Positions 32,614-41,049 of a stretch of 64,000 bases of DNA are shown one piece after another (position 1 is the first letter of the stretch; every line of letters starts with the position of its first letter). The DNA lies in assembly GCA_964399035.1 (NCBI GenBank), contig CAYNPH010000048.1, positions 14,081 through 78,080 of the forward strand. Reading direction: 5' to 3'. The notes under the pieces were generated by a model. That model was not told where the DNA came from. It saw only the letters and a program-made list of their open reading frames with translations, and did no database searches. The DNA comes from WAOL01 sp964399035 (GTDB lineage Archaea > Thermoproteota > Thermoprotei_A > Sulfolobales > NBVN01). The position numbers and the translations under genes were made by a program.

Positions 32614-33762
32614 ATGAGCAGCAACGCATTGCCTTACTTAGAGGATATGGCCCGCCGTTACGCTATCCAAGCGGTAATGCATGATAGGGAGGGAAACTTC
32701 GGCGAGGCCGTCAAATACTACAAGAACGCTATAAGGGTATTAACGAAAATAATACAGCTATATCCCGACAATGGTTTAAATGCCATATACAAGGACTGGA
32801 TAAGGCAGTACAAGAAGAGGATAAAAGATCTCGAAAGCTTGCGCACGACCCTAGTCCCGGCAGGAGGTCCCAAGCCACCAGGAAGTGATGAGGAAGACGT
32901 TAATGAGTTAGTGCTTAAGGAGAAGCCTGAAGTCACGTTCAATGACATAGCTGACCTTGAGCATGCCAAGAAGGCGATAAGGGAGGCGATAATATTCCCA
33001 ACAAAGAGACCAGATCTCTTCCCACCACAGCTCGGATGGCCTAGGGGGATACTGCTCTTTGGACCACCTGGTTGTGGTAAGACGTTACTGGCGGCTGCCG
33101 TGGCGAACGAGATAGACGGTGTATTCATGCAAATAGACGCAGCATCCATAATGTCGAAGTGGTTAGGTGAGGCTGAAGGTAAAGTAGCTAAGTTATTTAG
33201 GAAAGCTAGGGAGTTGTCGGCTCAAGGGAAGCCAGTCATAATATTCATAGACGAGGTAGATTCGCTCCTAGGAACCTTCAATACTGAGGTGGGTGGGGAA
33301 GTCAGGGTTAGGAATCAATTCCTACAGGAGATGGACGGACTGTTGAGTAAGTCAAAGAAGACGTTCATATATGTTATTGCGGCCACGAATAAGCCATGGA
33401 AACTTGATAAGGCCTTCATTAGGAGATTTCAAAGGAGAATATATGTTCCACCACCTAATAGAGAAGCTAGGGTTCAGCTACTGAGGTTACTCACCAAGAA
33501 CATAAAACTAGCGCCTGACGTTGACTTTGAGCTACTAGCCGACATGCTGGAGGGGTACTCGGGGAGTGACATAAGAGACGTCGTCATGGCGGCACACCTC
33601 AGGGTAATAACGGAGTTGTTTGAGAAGAACGGAGGAGAGGGGGATCCAAGACCAGTAACGCTGGAGGACTTTAAAGTAGCTCTTGAGAGTATAAAGCCAA
33701 GTATCAACAAGGATCTCATTAAGGTATATGAGGCATGGTATGAGAAGTTTAAGGCCGAGTGA
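32614..33762 (+). CDS. cdvC: Cell division protein CdvC (Vps4-type AAA ATPase)
   Basis: The 382-residue protein has an N-terminal MIT domain (1-75; AIQAVMHDREGNFGEAVKYY), a linker, and one AAA+ module. Walker A is GPPGCGKT (about 150-157), Walker B IIFIDEVDSL (about 210-219), and the pore loop SKWLGEAEGK lies between them. AATNKPWKLDKAFIRRFQRR carries sensor 1 and the arginine fingers. It disassembles CdvB filaments. ATG at 32614 follows GGTGGGGG; a GTG nine bases earlier is in frame. Confidence 0.95.
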   Translation: MSSNALPYLEDMARRYAIQAVMHDREGNFGEAVKYYKNAIRVLTKIIQLYPDNGLNAIYKDWIRQYKKRIKDLESLRTTLVPAGGPKPPGSDEEDVNELVLKEKPEVTFNDIADLEHAKKAIREAIIFPTKRPDLFPPQLGWPRGILLFGPPGCGKTLLAAAVANEIDGVFMQIDAASIMSKWLGEAEGKVAKLFRKARELSAQGKPVIIFIDEVDSLLGTFNTEVGGEVRVRNQFLQEMDGLLSKSKKTFIYVIAATNKPWKLDKAFIRRFQRRIYVPPPNREARVQLLRLLTKNIKLAPDVDFELLADMLEGYSGSDIRDVVMAAHLRVITELFEKNGGEGDPRPVTLEDFKVALESIKPSINKDLIKVYEAWYEKFKAE

Positions 33763-33789
33763 GCCCCCACCTAAAATTTAATGAACGCC

Positions 33790-33840
33790 ACACTCACCCC
33801 ATGAGTGAGAAAGCTCGTTTTTCCCTGTTAAAATCGTTTT
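33790..33840 (+). terminator. Probable terminator after cdvC
   Basis: ACTCA (33792-33796) and TGAGT (33802-33806) form a short hairpin, followed by a T5 tract at 33818-33822 and a second T4 at 33837-33840. T tracts end archaeal transcripts; the hairpin may be incidental. It lies between cdvC and the convergent disulfide oxidoreductase gene. Confidence 0.5.
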
Positions 33841-33880
33841 AAGGTGGGATGCCGGATCTAAGCTTACTCGTTGTTTCTTT

Positions 33881-34573
33881 TCAATACTTGGCATGTTTAA
33901 GTATTCTGTCTAGTAGCTGATCCTCTGTCGGCGGACCTACGAACTCAACGGATCTATTTATGGCGACAGTAGGTACTGTCATTACATTATACATGTCGGC
34001 AATATCAGGGTTCTCGTAAGCCTCTATGGTCTTACTTACTATGGATTTCTTGCCGCTACGATAGGATTCATATGCAAACATGTTCGACAGTAAAGATGCA
34101 TATGGACAGTAGGGACATGTGGGAGTCACTACAACATCAATGATCATTTTCCTAGAAATTTTTGAGAGCATGGATTTCGTGCGCTCACTAAGACCGGAAT
34201 CCCCTGTCCCTATTCTGATAATAGTTTCAATGAACCCCCTAACCTCTTCGCCCGCTGGCATACCCACGTATCTTATGTATCCGTCCAATAGTATCACTGT
34301 TGGCACCCTATCTACGCCATATTTTGCGAAAATCTCTCTCTTATCTTTGCTATACCTAACTACTTCATGCTTTACTAGAGGTTCTCCACCCTTTCGGGGA
34401 CTAGCTCTAACTACTAACTCAATTAAGTCAACAGTGTTACCACAATATCTACAGTTTTCAGCTATAAACGTTACTATCCTAACAGGGTTACGTATTTCAC
34501 TAAGCACATTCTTTAGCTCCTCGATATCGGTCTCACTTAACGGTACCTCAAACATGCTGTCTATGTTATACAT
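33881..34573 (-). CDS. pdo: Protein disulfide oxidoreductase (double thioredoxin fold)
   Basis: The 230-residue protein has two thioredoxin/glutaredoxin units, each with a C-x-x-C site: CRYC in the N-terminal half (about 42-45) and CPYC in the C-terminal half (about 154-157). Each has its cis-Pro (VDRVPTVIL and VMTVPTVAI). In hyperthermophilic crenarchaea PDO catalyses formation and shuffling of intracellular disulfides, which are abundant in these organisms. AAGGTGA precedes the ATG and a TATA-like TTAATATTTATA lies around 34611. Confidence 0.93.
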   Translation of the reverse strand: MYNIDSMFEVPLSETDIEELKNVLSEIRNPVRIVTFIAENCRYCGNTVDLIELVVRASPRKGGEPLVKHEVVRYSKDKREIFAKYGVDRVPTVILLDGYIRYVGMPAGEEVRGFIETIIRIGTGDSGLSERTKSMLSKISRKMIIDVVVTPTCPYCPYASLLSNMFAYESYRSGKKSIVSKTIEAYENPDIADMYNVMTVPTVAINRSVEFVGPPTEDQLLDRILKHAKY

Positions 34574-34670
34574 TCCTGTTCACCTTAAGGACTTATGTTT
34601 GCTGGAGTTATAAATATTAAGTTTAGACTAGTAAAAATTAATTAACAGTAATAGTGACTGTATGTTCAAG

Positions 34671-35651
34671 TTACGGCGATAAGGAAACTATGAAATTAGT
34701 AATCCTTGACCACCACCTCTCTATGGAGGTATCTACTACCATGTATGAGGCTCTGCTATTATAGTATGGAGGACCTAATCTACTAAAAAGAGTAACAACT
34801 CTACCTCCGTGATTAAGCTTAAAGCCTCGATCTACCGCCTCATGTCCTCGAATGACAACATTAAACCTAAATGTGTGCAAGAACCACTCTGTGACGGGCT
34901 TGCCGAATAAGTACCCAACTCCTCGAGGAGATGGGATTCTGCTGTGGTTAGATTCTATGGGGTCATTCCAGAGGATCTCAGTCATGATCTTGAAATATTC
35001 ACTATGTGATTTGCCCATGAAATACTCTACTAAGCTAACCTCTTTTTTAAAGGTCTCCGTAGGCAAGCCCCCGTGAAGTGCCACGAAATTATTCCTAACT
35101 ATAAACACTAATGGAAGACTATCGAAAATTTCTAAGGATTTCTTGTAAACCTCTAAGCCTCTGATATACCCGTACCTAGACCGCAAAACGCTGGGGTAGT
35201 CATGTGGGTAAGGTTTTAGGTTCTCGGGTGGTTCGTGATTGCCTCTAAGCAAGATAACTGAGTCGGGAAACTCTCTCTTAAGCATTAGTACGGTCAGGAA
35301 CGTCTCTACTTGATGATCTCCCCGATCTACGTAGTCCCCGAGGAAGACAAGTGTAAGTTCACCCTTAGCAAGTCTCTCGTGGGATGTTCTTGAGAGTATA
35401 ATCCTTAACGTACTTAGATCCCCATGTAAGTCTCCGATAATTAAGAAAGGCGTGTTTGGTGGTGCTTCAACGATCCACCGACCGTTGCGGCTTTTTTGTT
35501 CAGCCTCAAGCGTTGTCAGCGCTTCCTCTAGGAGCTTCATAACGGAGTTATATTCCGTCGATATTTCTTCAGCCCTCCTGACGACCCAGTCAAGGTTTCT
35601 CAAGACTATCGCCCTCCCGGGTGATGTGTTTTCTAAGCGTAAACAATACAT
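34671..35651 (-). CDS. PPP-family serine/threonine protein phosphatase
   Basis: This 326-residue metallophosphatase of the PP1/PP2A superfamily shows the three signature motifs GDLHG, GDYVDRG and RGNHE in order (residues about 73, 104 and 138). Later metal His residues lie in FVALHGGLP and VIRGHEAVDRG. It dephosphorylates phosphoserine/threonine proteins and may counterbalance Rio-type kinases. TATA-like AATTAATAAAAG centred near 35678 places transcription at the ATG itself, a leaderless message. Confidence 0.93.
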   Translation of the reverse strand: MYCLRLENTSPGRAIVLRNLDWVVRRAEEISTEYNSVMKLLEEALTTLEAEQKSRNGRWIVEAPPNTPFLIIGDLHGDLSTLRIILSRTSHERLAKGELTLVFLGDYVDRGDHQVETFLTVLMLKREFPDSVILLRGNHEPPENLKPYPHDYPSVLRSRYGYIRGLEVYKKSLEIFDSLPLVFIVRNNFVALHGGLPTETFKKEVSLVEYFMGKSHSEYFKIMTEILWNDPIESNHSRIPSPRGVGYLFGKPVTEWFLHTFRFNVVIRGHEAVDRGFKLNHGGRVVTLFSRLGPPYYNSRASYMVVDTSIERWWSRITNFIVSLSP

Positions 35652-35759
35652 GAATAATTAAAACGTTAGGCTTTTATTAATTCGGGATGAACCTCCGGAT
35701 CCAAAAGATGAAGGAGGTTAGTTCACGTTAAGTACTAGCCAGGAGTGTGACGGAAAGGA

Positions 35760-36254
35760 ATGGGTAACTGGAGCTTAAGAAAAATGAGTTTGACAAAGTT
35801 CATGAACGTCATGGAGGGAGTGATTAGTAGTGACTCCCTAGCCACGATATTCGCTATGGCGGATGAGGAATGCACTAGAAGAATTGTGTTGCACTTCAAG
35901 GTCTCTGGGTGCGAGCCCTTGAACGAGGCTAGTTTACTTATAACGTACGTTCCATACGCAGACATTGTGGAGCCGTTGCGCTTGGAAATAAGGATTAACC
36001 CAGATAAGGTATCGGCACGGGAATTCATGAGTAACCAATATAACGAGCTAGTAAGGCTGGGAGCGCAAGTAGCTATAGATAAGGATGGCGTATATGCTAC
36101 ATTCAAAGTGCAGGAAGGGGAAGACCTAGTAGGATTCATTCGTAGGACTCTGGATCTGGTTTGTGAGGTTTTTAACGATAAGAAAGGTAACAAAGAACCC
36201 AACCTAACTTATGATGGTTTCACGCTGGTGAGAGAATGGGTAAATTGTACTTAG
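35760..36254 (+). CDS. Unknown protein, 164 aa, upstream of dphB
   Basis: Not recognised. The alpha/beta globular protein contains ISSDSLATIFAMADEECTRRI, EASLLITYVPYADIVEPLRL, REFMSNQYNELVRLGAQVAI and FIRRTLDLVCEVF, with two or three cysteines. A Met at residue 9 (35784) is an alternative start. Its 3' end overlaps dphB by 19 nt, and dphB overlaps the next gene by 23 nt, so three genes form one tightly coupled operon. A function linked to translation or diphthamide is only a guess from position. Confidence 0.65.
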   Translation: MGNWSLRKMSLTKFMNVMEGVISSDSLATIFAMADEECTRRIVLHFKVSGCEPLNEASLLITYVPYADIVEPLRLEIRINPDKVSAREFMSNQYNELVRLGAQVAIDKDGVYATFKVQEGEDLVGFIRRTLDLVCEVFNDKKGNKEPNLTYDGFTLVREWVNCT

Positions 36255-37021
36255 TAGGATTAGGGTTATGCCCTGACCTTATTACATTAAGAGGGCTTGA
36301 GAAAGTCAGGGAAGCACGTAAAGTATACCTAGATGTCTACACGAGCTCCTTCCCTGGCTCCATAGATGATATTAAGAAGATTGTCGGACGTGACGACATA
36401 GCATTAGCTAATCGAAGCATACTCGAAGAACGGAGCTCTGAAATCATACAGGAGCTCGAGTATGGGGATGTCGCGTTACTAGTTATAGGGAACCCTCTAC
36501 TAGCGACTACCCATGTATCCTTACTTATAGAAGCGAGAAGTAAGGGATATAGCTTTGAGGTTGTGCCCGCACCCGGTATCATACCCAATGCCCTGTTGCT
36601 TGCTGGCTTAATGATATATAAGATCGGTAAGCCAGTTACGCTAACATACCCTCGGGAAGGTATCGTTTCAGAGTACCCGTATGACGTCATCAAGGACAAC
36701 GACTCACGGAATCTCCACACCATACTGTTGCTTGAGATGGACATGGAGAAAGGCATAATGATGACCATACCCGAGGCAGTGAAGCTACTATTCAGATTAG
36801 AGAGCATAAGAGGGGAGGGCGTCATTAGCGACGACCGTAAGGCAGTCGCTGTTTCTGCACTGGGTTCTCCTAAGCAACGTATATGTCCACGTAAGCTTAA
36901 GGAACTCCTTAACTATGAGGGGGAGGGTCCGCACACACTAATATTAGTATCCCCTAAGCCCCACTTTATGGAGGAGGAGGCGCTCACGGTGATAGGAAAT
37001 GAGTTCTGCAGAGAACCTTGA
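36236..37021 (+). CDS. dphB: Diphthine synthase
   Basis: This 261-residue SAM-dependent methyltransferase of the tetrapyrrole-methylase fold trimethylates the diphthamide precursor on the His of elongation factor 2. LYLVGLGLCPDLITLRG at the start and VVPAPGIIPNALLLAGLMIYKIG in the middle are characteristic. ALLVIGNPLLATTH contains the SAM-binding GNPLxATTH. Start ATG lies in the end of the upstream gene after GGTGAGAGA. Confidence 0.95.
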   Translation: MGKLYLVGLGLCPDLITLRGLEKVREARKVYLDVYTSSFPGSIDDIKKIVGRDDIALANRSILEERSSEIIQELEYGDVALLVIGNPLLATTHVSLLIEARSKGYSFEVVPAPGIIPNALLLAGLMIYKIGKPVTLTYPREGIVSEYPYDVIKDNDSRNLHTILLLEMDMEKGIMMTIPEAVKLLFRLESIRGEGVISDDRKAVAVSALGSPKQRICPRKLKELLNYEGEGPHTLILVSPKPHFMEEEALTVIGNEFCREP

Positions 37022-37724
37022 GGAAACACTTGCATCAAGGATTAGGATATACCTGAGAATGGTCTCTAAGGCTCTTGAGCAATTAAGTGTTGATTCGTTA
37101 AAGCACCATTCGAAAGCTTTAGAAGTTCTGAACCTAGCTAAGTTATATCGTGATGATGCCGAGTACTACTTAAATACTGGCGACCTGCCCACCGCACTAG
37201 CATGCATATCGTACGCTGAAGGACTGCTTGACGCCCTAAAGGTTATGGGTTTAGTAAACGTTTCATGGATCCGGGAAAGGCCCAAGAAAGTACTTGTTGC
37301 CGGCACCTTCGACATAATACATGCTGGCCATATACGCTTCCTAAGGGAGGCATGGAAACTTGGATTAGTTTACGCTGTGGTTGCCAGGGACAAGAACGTC
37401 CAAAAGTTCAAGGGAAGGCTCCCAATAATGCCTGAGAACATGCGGCTGGAGGTAGTGTCCTCCATAAAGTACGTGTATAAGGCACTCCTAGGCGATGACA
37501 CCGACCTGCTTAAGCCCGTAGAGCGTGTGAGGCCCGACATAATATTCCTGGGCCCGGATCAGCCTATGGACGAGAAGTTCCTAAAAAGGGAGCTCGAGCG
37601 AAGAGGCATAAAAGCTGAAGTTAGGAGAATGTCAAGAAGGGAGGGCCCTGAGATCGCGTCAAGCACCTCAATAATAAAGGAGATTCTAAGGAGGTACTGC
37701 AACAGCGACGTTACTAGTAAATAA
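36999..37724 (+). CDS. DUF357-cytidylyltransferase fusion (possible FAD synthetase RibL)
   Basis: The 241-residue protein has an N-terminal helical DUF357 domain (1-85; YLRMVSKALEQLSVD, DAEYYLNTGDLPTALACISYAEGLLDA). The C-terminal nucleotidyltransferase has GTFDIIHAGH with the H-x-G-H catalytic motif (about 103-112) and the late SSTSIIKEI. The catalytic domain resembles archaeal RibL, which transfers AMP to FMN; glycerol-phosphate cytidylyltransferase is the alternative. Its start overlaps dphB by 23 nt. Confidence 0.85.
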   Translation: MSSAENLEETLASRIRIYLRMVSKALEQLSVDSLKHHSKALEVLNLAKLYRDDAEYYLNTGDLPTALACISYAEGLLDALKVMGLVNVSWIRERPKKVLVAGTFDIIHAGHIRFLREAWKLGLVYAVVARDKNVQKFKGRLPIMPENMRLEVVSSIKYVYKALLGDDTDLLKPVERVRPDIIFLGPDQPMDEKFLKRELERRGIKAEVRRMSRREGPEIASSTSIIKEILRRYCNSDVTSK

Positions 37725-37785
37725 CTAAAATAGCCTGTATTATGTAGGTGATAAGTTTAAGCGACGCGTGCCTTAGAACGTAAAA

Positions 37786-38502
37786 TTACCTCTTTCTCCT
37801 ACCGGTTCTTCTGGCAGCGATGTGGCCTACCTTCCTACCAGGCGGGGCGTTCCTCGATACTGTGGATGGTATTGACACGCTCTGGTGTGAGCCACCGCCG
37901 AACTTGTGGCTGACGGCATTCATAGCAACTCCACGCACTTTAGGCCAGATATGTGCTTTGGGCTTCCACTTGTAGTACGCTAGCCCGGCCTTCAACAGAG
38001 GCTTCTCAGTGCGTCCAGCGCCTGCAGGGACACCTATAGTAGCCCTAGCTGTGCTAAGTATGTTCTTCTGTCTCCCGCTGGGTAACTGAACTATCGTGTA
38101 CTTTCCGGACCTACCTAAGATTATGGCGTAGCTACCTGACTGTCTTGCTAGTTTGCCGCCGTCTCCTGGTCTTAACTCTATGTTGTAGACCTTCGTACCC
38201 TCAGGGATCTTGCCTAAAGGAAGGGTGTTCCCTACGGCTATTGGTGCGTCGGGTCCTATAGCTACTTTCTGACCTACGTACATGCCCTCCGCTGCAGGCA
38301 CGTAGTACTCTGTACCGTTCTCTAGCTCTATGCGGGCTAAGGGTACCCACCTACCGGGGTCGTGAACTAACTCAGTTACGACGCCCGTTAACGTGACATC
38401 ACTTAATGGCGGATACTTAGCCGGCGCTACCCTTAGGTGTCCCCTATTCCTGAACTGTTGACCTCCACGGCCAGCCCTCTGTTGCCTTATCCTCTTACCC
38501 AT
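37786..38502 (-). CDS. rpl2: Ribosomal protein uL2
   Basis: This 238-residue uL2 of the large subunit, near the peptidyl transferase centre, has KVYNIELRPGDGGKLARQSGSYA and VRGVAMNAVSHKFGGGSHQ. The latter carries the functionally essential His. The very basic C-terminus ends RRTGRRKR. Last gene of the inverted L3-L4-L23-L2 block. Confidence 0.97.
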   Translation of the reverse strand: MGKRIRQQRAGRGGQQFRNRGHLRVAPAKYPPLSDVTLTGVVTELVHDPGRWVPLARIELENGTEYYVPAAEGMYVGQKVAIGPDAPIAVGNTLPLGKIPEGTKVYNIELRPGDGGKLARQSGSYAIILGRSGKYTIVQLPSGRQKNILSTARATIGVPAGAGRTEKPLLKAGLAYYKWKPKAHIWPKVRGVAMNAVSHKFGGGSHQSVSIPSTVSRNAPPGRKVGHIAARRTGRRKR

Positions 38503-38521
38503 GGGTCACACCCCACCCTGA

Positions 38522-38785
38522 TTAGATTATGCCTAGGCGAGTTGCTACCTCGCTGGCCTTGTACTCCGGGGCGAGCCTGACGTAGGCTTTCTTTTCGCCC
38601 TTAGGAGTGATTAGCGTACGGACCTTTTCAACCTTAACGTCGAAGAGCTCCTCGACTGCCCTCTTAATGTCGTGTTTAGTAGCCTTTAAGTCAACTATGA
38701 AGGTTAAGGTATTGGCGGTCTCAATGTAACTCAAGGCCTTTTCAGTAGCTACAATCCTCTTTATTACAGTAGCTGGGTCCCTCAT
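38522..38785 (-). CDS. rpl23: Ribosomal protein uL23
   Basis: The 87-residue uL23 sits at the tunnel exit and docks SRP and the translocon. ATEKALSYIETANTLTFIVD and DIKRAVEELFDVKVEKVRTL are typical. Its start overlaps the uL4 stop by 4 nt (ATGA), translational coupling. Confidence 0.96.
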   Translation of the reverse strand: MRDPATVIKRIVATEKALSYIETANTLTFIVDLKATKHDIKRAVEELFDVKVEKVRTLITPKGEKKAYVRLAPEYKASEVATRLGII

Positions 38786-39603
38786 GCTGAAATCACCTCA
38801 AACTTCTCCCTTATCTTTGATAAGGCTGAAAGGCTATACACGGTTAACCTACCTGGAACTCCACCGGGTGCGAGGTGTAGCACACTTAGGTTGTCGGCAG
38901 AGATTACGTCTACACCAGGCAGGTTTCTGAAGGCCTTTACTGCAGGGACATCGTGGCTTGACACGACTATGAGCAAGGATTTGGGAACCTTATACCTCCT
39001 CCCCCTCATCTTACCTTTCCCGCTCCTCACCCGCTTCCTTGCTGCGGTCCTTTCAACATCTTCCCAAAGACCTAAGTTCTGCAGCACTTTCTTAGCCTCG
39101 GCAGTGCTGCCCACGCTCTCTAAGTCATCCACAACAACCACAGGTAAGGTTTCCACGCTGAACTTATGGCCTCTTGCCCTGACTAGCTCCTCTCTAGACG
39201 TTGCGGCAATGGCTGAAGCTATCGCTCTAATGCGTTCCTTCTTGTTTATCTCCTCATGAAGTACCTTCTCAACCCTTGGCGGATGGGCGAGTCTTCCGCC
39301 GCGAGTCATTGGAGCTATTACAGCGCGTCCGTTGTCGAGCCTCGGAACCCTTGCGACGCTGTGGTGGATACCCCATGACTCGCCAGCCCTCCTCATGCCG
39401 GCTAGGGGGTCTCTGCCCTTAGGCTGGAGCCTTGCTGTGTGGGCAGAATGGAATGCCCTTCTTATTAAGTCCTTCCTCACTGGTAGGCTAAAGACTGAGG
39501 GTAGCTCAACTTCCTTAACGGGGGTTCCATCTAGCCCGTAAACAGGTACTCGTTTCCCTGGGTCCTCCCTTAATCCGAGCCACACTATCCTGTACGCCAT
39601 CAC
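38782..39603 (-). CDS. rpl4: Ribosomal protein uL4
   Basis: This 273-residue archaeal/eukaryotic-type uL4 has the tunnel loop around GMRRAGESWGIHHSVARVPR, SGKGKMRGRRYKVPKSLL and a C-terminal VSALSK-like end (YSLSALSKIREKFE). It lies 12 nt after uL3 in the same operon. Two consecutive Met codons start the frame. Confidence 0.96.
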   Translation of the reverse strand: MMAYRIVWLGLREDPGKRVPVYGLDGTPVKEVELPSVFSLPVRKDLIRRAFHSAHTARLQPKGRDPLAGMRRAGESWGIHHSVARVPRLDNGRAVIAPMTRGGRLAHPPRVEKVLHEEINKKERIRAIASAIAATSREELVRARGHKFSVETLPVVVVDDLESVGSTAEAKKVLQNLGLWEDVERTAARKRVRSGKGKMRGRRYKVPKSLLIVVSSHDVPAVKAFRNLPGVDVISADNLSVLHLAPGGVPGRLTVYSLSALSKIREKFEVISA

Positions 39604-39615
39604 TTACCACCCAGC

Positions 39616-40668
39616 TCAGATTTTGCTTTCTAAGCTCACATAAATTACCTTAGGTGCTTGTTCGGGCACCCACTTGGGCGGCCTTACGGGCCATCGTAGT
39701 ACGAGCGGACGTTTGGGCGTTCCTTGCACGCTTCCTCTAACAACGATGTAGTCGGTTCTTAGGAGGCCGTAGTGCGGGAATGCGCTCACTGGCGTGAACT
39801 CGCGTAGGATCCTCTCCGCTTCCTCGGCAGGCTTATCGCTTACTATTCTCATAGCTATGATCCTCTTATTGTATTCTGTCCTTCTGTGCATACCCATTTG
39901 GCCAGCCTGTGGTACGGGGCTAATCGCGCCAATGCCTGGGCTCCTAGCGCCTATTCTTCTTGATCCTTTCCTCTGTTTGTTCCATTTCGGTAGCTCCTTG
40001 ACGCCGAACCTTTTCACTACACCCTGGAATCCTTTACCCTTAGTTACTCCTATTACGTCTATGAACTGTCCTTCACGAAACACGTCTGAAATCTTCAAGG
40101 GGTTTCCGAGAATGTTTAACGCGTATTGCACTTGATCATCTACGTTTCCTCCACCCACCTTAACCTCTACAATGTCGGGAACCTTCTTACTGAGGCCTCC
40201 CGTTAACCGTGGTTGTGATGCCAGAATTAAGGAAACCCTAGCGACGTAGTCCTTGTTATTCTCTAGCTTCTTACGTGCCTTCTCAACGCCCTCTTCATTC
40301 ACCTTCAATGACTTTATTCTTCGCTTTATCTGTAGCTCCTCCGGGGGCTGTGCCCAGACCTCCGTAAGTGTCCGTAGCCCACCGACGGTTGCTTCATAGA
40401 ATCTCGCCGCAACAGGGATCATTGGAGGCGTTTCAATTACGGTTACCGGAACGAATACCTCCTTTCCATACGTTGGTGTTCCAGGTCTATCATCAATCAT
40501 TATTATGTGGGTCATCCCAACCTTGTAACCTAAGAACCCCAGAGGTCTGGGCTCATCGAAGTCCACTTCTGGCCAAGTCTTTACTCTAGGCACAAACTTA
40601 GATGCCCTCTTCCTAGGCCTTACCCCTAGGCTACCCCTACGTGGCGCTGAGTGCTTCCGTCGTGCCAT
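39616..40668 (-). CDS. rpl3: Ribosomal protein uL3
   Basis: The 350-residue uL3 is the first gene of the minus-strand block. KHSAPRRGSLGVRPRKRASK at the start, FLGYKVGMTHIIM and the central VTKGKGFQGVVKRFGVK loop, which reaches the peptidyl transferase centre, are diagnostic. A TATA-like GGATTTAAAGCC lies around 40710. Guide RNA C lies 70 nt upstream on the same strand and might be processed from a longer leader. Confidence 0.97.
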   Translation of the reverse strand: MARRKHSAPRRGSLGVRPRKRASKFVPRVKTWPEVDFDEPRPLGFLGYKVGMTHIIMIDDRPGTPTYGKEVFVPVTVIETPPMIPVAARFYEATVGGLRTLTEVWAQPPEELQIKRRIKSLKVNEEGVEKARKKLENNKDYVARVSLILASQPRLTGGLSKKVPDIVEVKVGGGNVDDQVQYALNILGNPLKISDVFREGQFIDVIGVTKGKGFQGVVKRFGVKELPKWNKQRKGSRRIGARSPGIGAISPVPQAGQMGMHRRTEYNKRIIAMRIVSDKPAEEAERILREFTPVSAFPHYGLLRTDYIVVRGSVQGTPKRPLVLRWPVRPPKWVPEQAPKVIYVSLESKI

Positions 40669-40740
40669 ACCTCCACACCACTACCTCCAAGTGTCTGCTA
40701 TCTGGCTTTAAATCCTTAGCTTATAACGCTTTTGAAGGTT

Positions 40741-40795
40741 GTGTCAGCCTATGTCCCTACATCACCCATCAGAACTCGGCAAATACATCATTCAC
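40741..40795 (-). ncRNA. C/D-box guide RNA (C)
   Basis: Minus-strand order: C box ATGATGT (40791-40785), 12-nt guide, D' CTGA (40772-40769), 3-nt spacer, C' GTGATGT (40765-40759), 11-nt guide, D CTGA (40747-40744). GTG (40795-40793) pairs with CAC (40743-40741) across one unpaired A. A TATA-like TTATTACC (40827-40820) fits a start near 40797. The D' guide AUUUGCCGAGUU is fully complementary to AACUCGGCAAAU, a conserved 23S rRNA domain IV sequence as I recall it. The D guide predicts CCUAUGUCCCU, not recognised. Confidence 0.75.
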
Positions 40796-40850
40796 TTTCA
40801 CACTTACCTTAATAAGGCGGGTAATAAGCTATGAGAGGAGGTTGGTAAGA

Positions 40851-40967
40851 ATGGGAGGACGCCAGAGAACGACGCTCTTCATGGGTGTTGGCGGAATAAA
40901 GGAAGAGAAGAAGAAGGAGCAAGAAAAAGGTAGGCAGAAAGGTAAGGGTAAGAGAAAGAAAAGGTAA
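40851..40967 (+). CDS. Tiny highly basic protein, 38 aa
   Basis: Reading from ATG 40851 to TAA 40967 gives MGGRQRTTLFMGVGGIKEEK followed by a run of Lys, Glu, Gln, Gly and Arg ending KGKRKKR. AGGAGGT sits 8 nt upstream, a near-perfect ribosome binding site. TATA-like CCTTAATAAGG (40807-40817) precedes it, and a T-rich tract follows. The start MGG...T followed by a Lys/Glu-rich tail recalls the N-terminal tail of ribosomal protein eS25, but no winged-helix domain follows in any frame. It may be a small ribosome-associated protein or a relic. Longer upstream frames (from 40641) lack support. Confidence 0.5.
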   Translation: MGGRQRTTLFMGVGGIKEEKKKEQEKGRQKGKGKRKKR

Positions 40968-40975
40968 ATGCACCA

Positions 40976-40990
40976 TAGGTTTTGTTTTTA
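40976..40990 (+). terminator. T-rich terminator after the 38-aa gene
   Basis: AGGTTTTGTTTTTAT follows the stop by about ten bases. T-rich tracts are the archaeal termination signal. No stable hairpin. Confidence 0.45.
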
Positions 40991-41049
40991 TGTTATTAAG
41001 TTAGTAAATCGGCGAGGTATATTAGCAATAGTCTTGGAGTTGGGGTGAA

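Noticed and set aside
40641..40850. Upstream extension of the 38-aa gene to a 108-aa protein
   Set aside because: The extension crosses the start of rpl3, the guide RNA C and both promoters, and the ribosome binding site sits before 40851.
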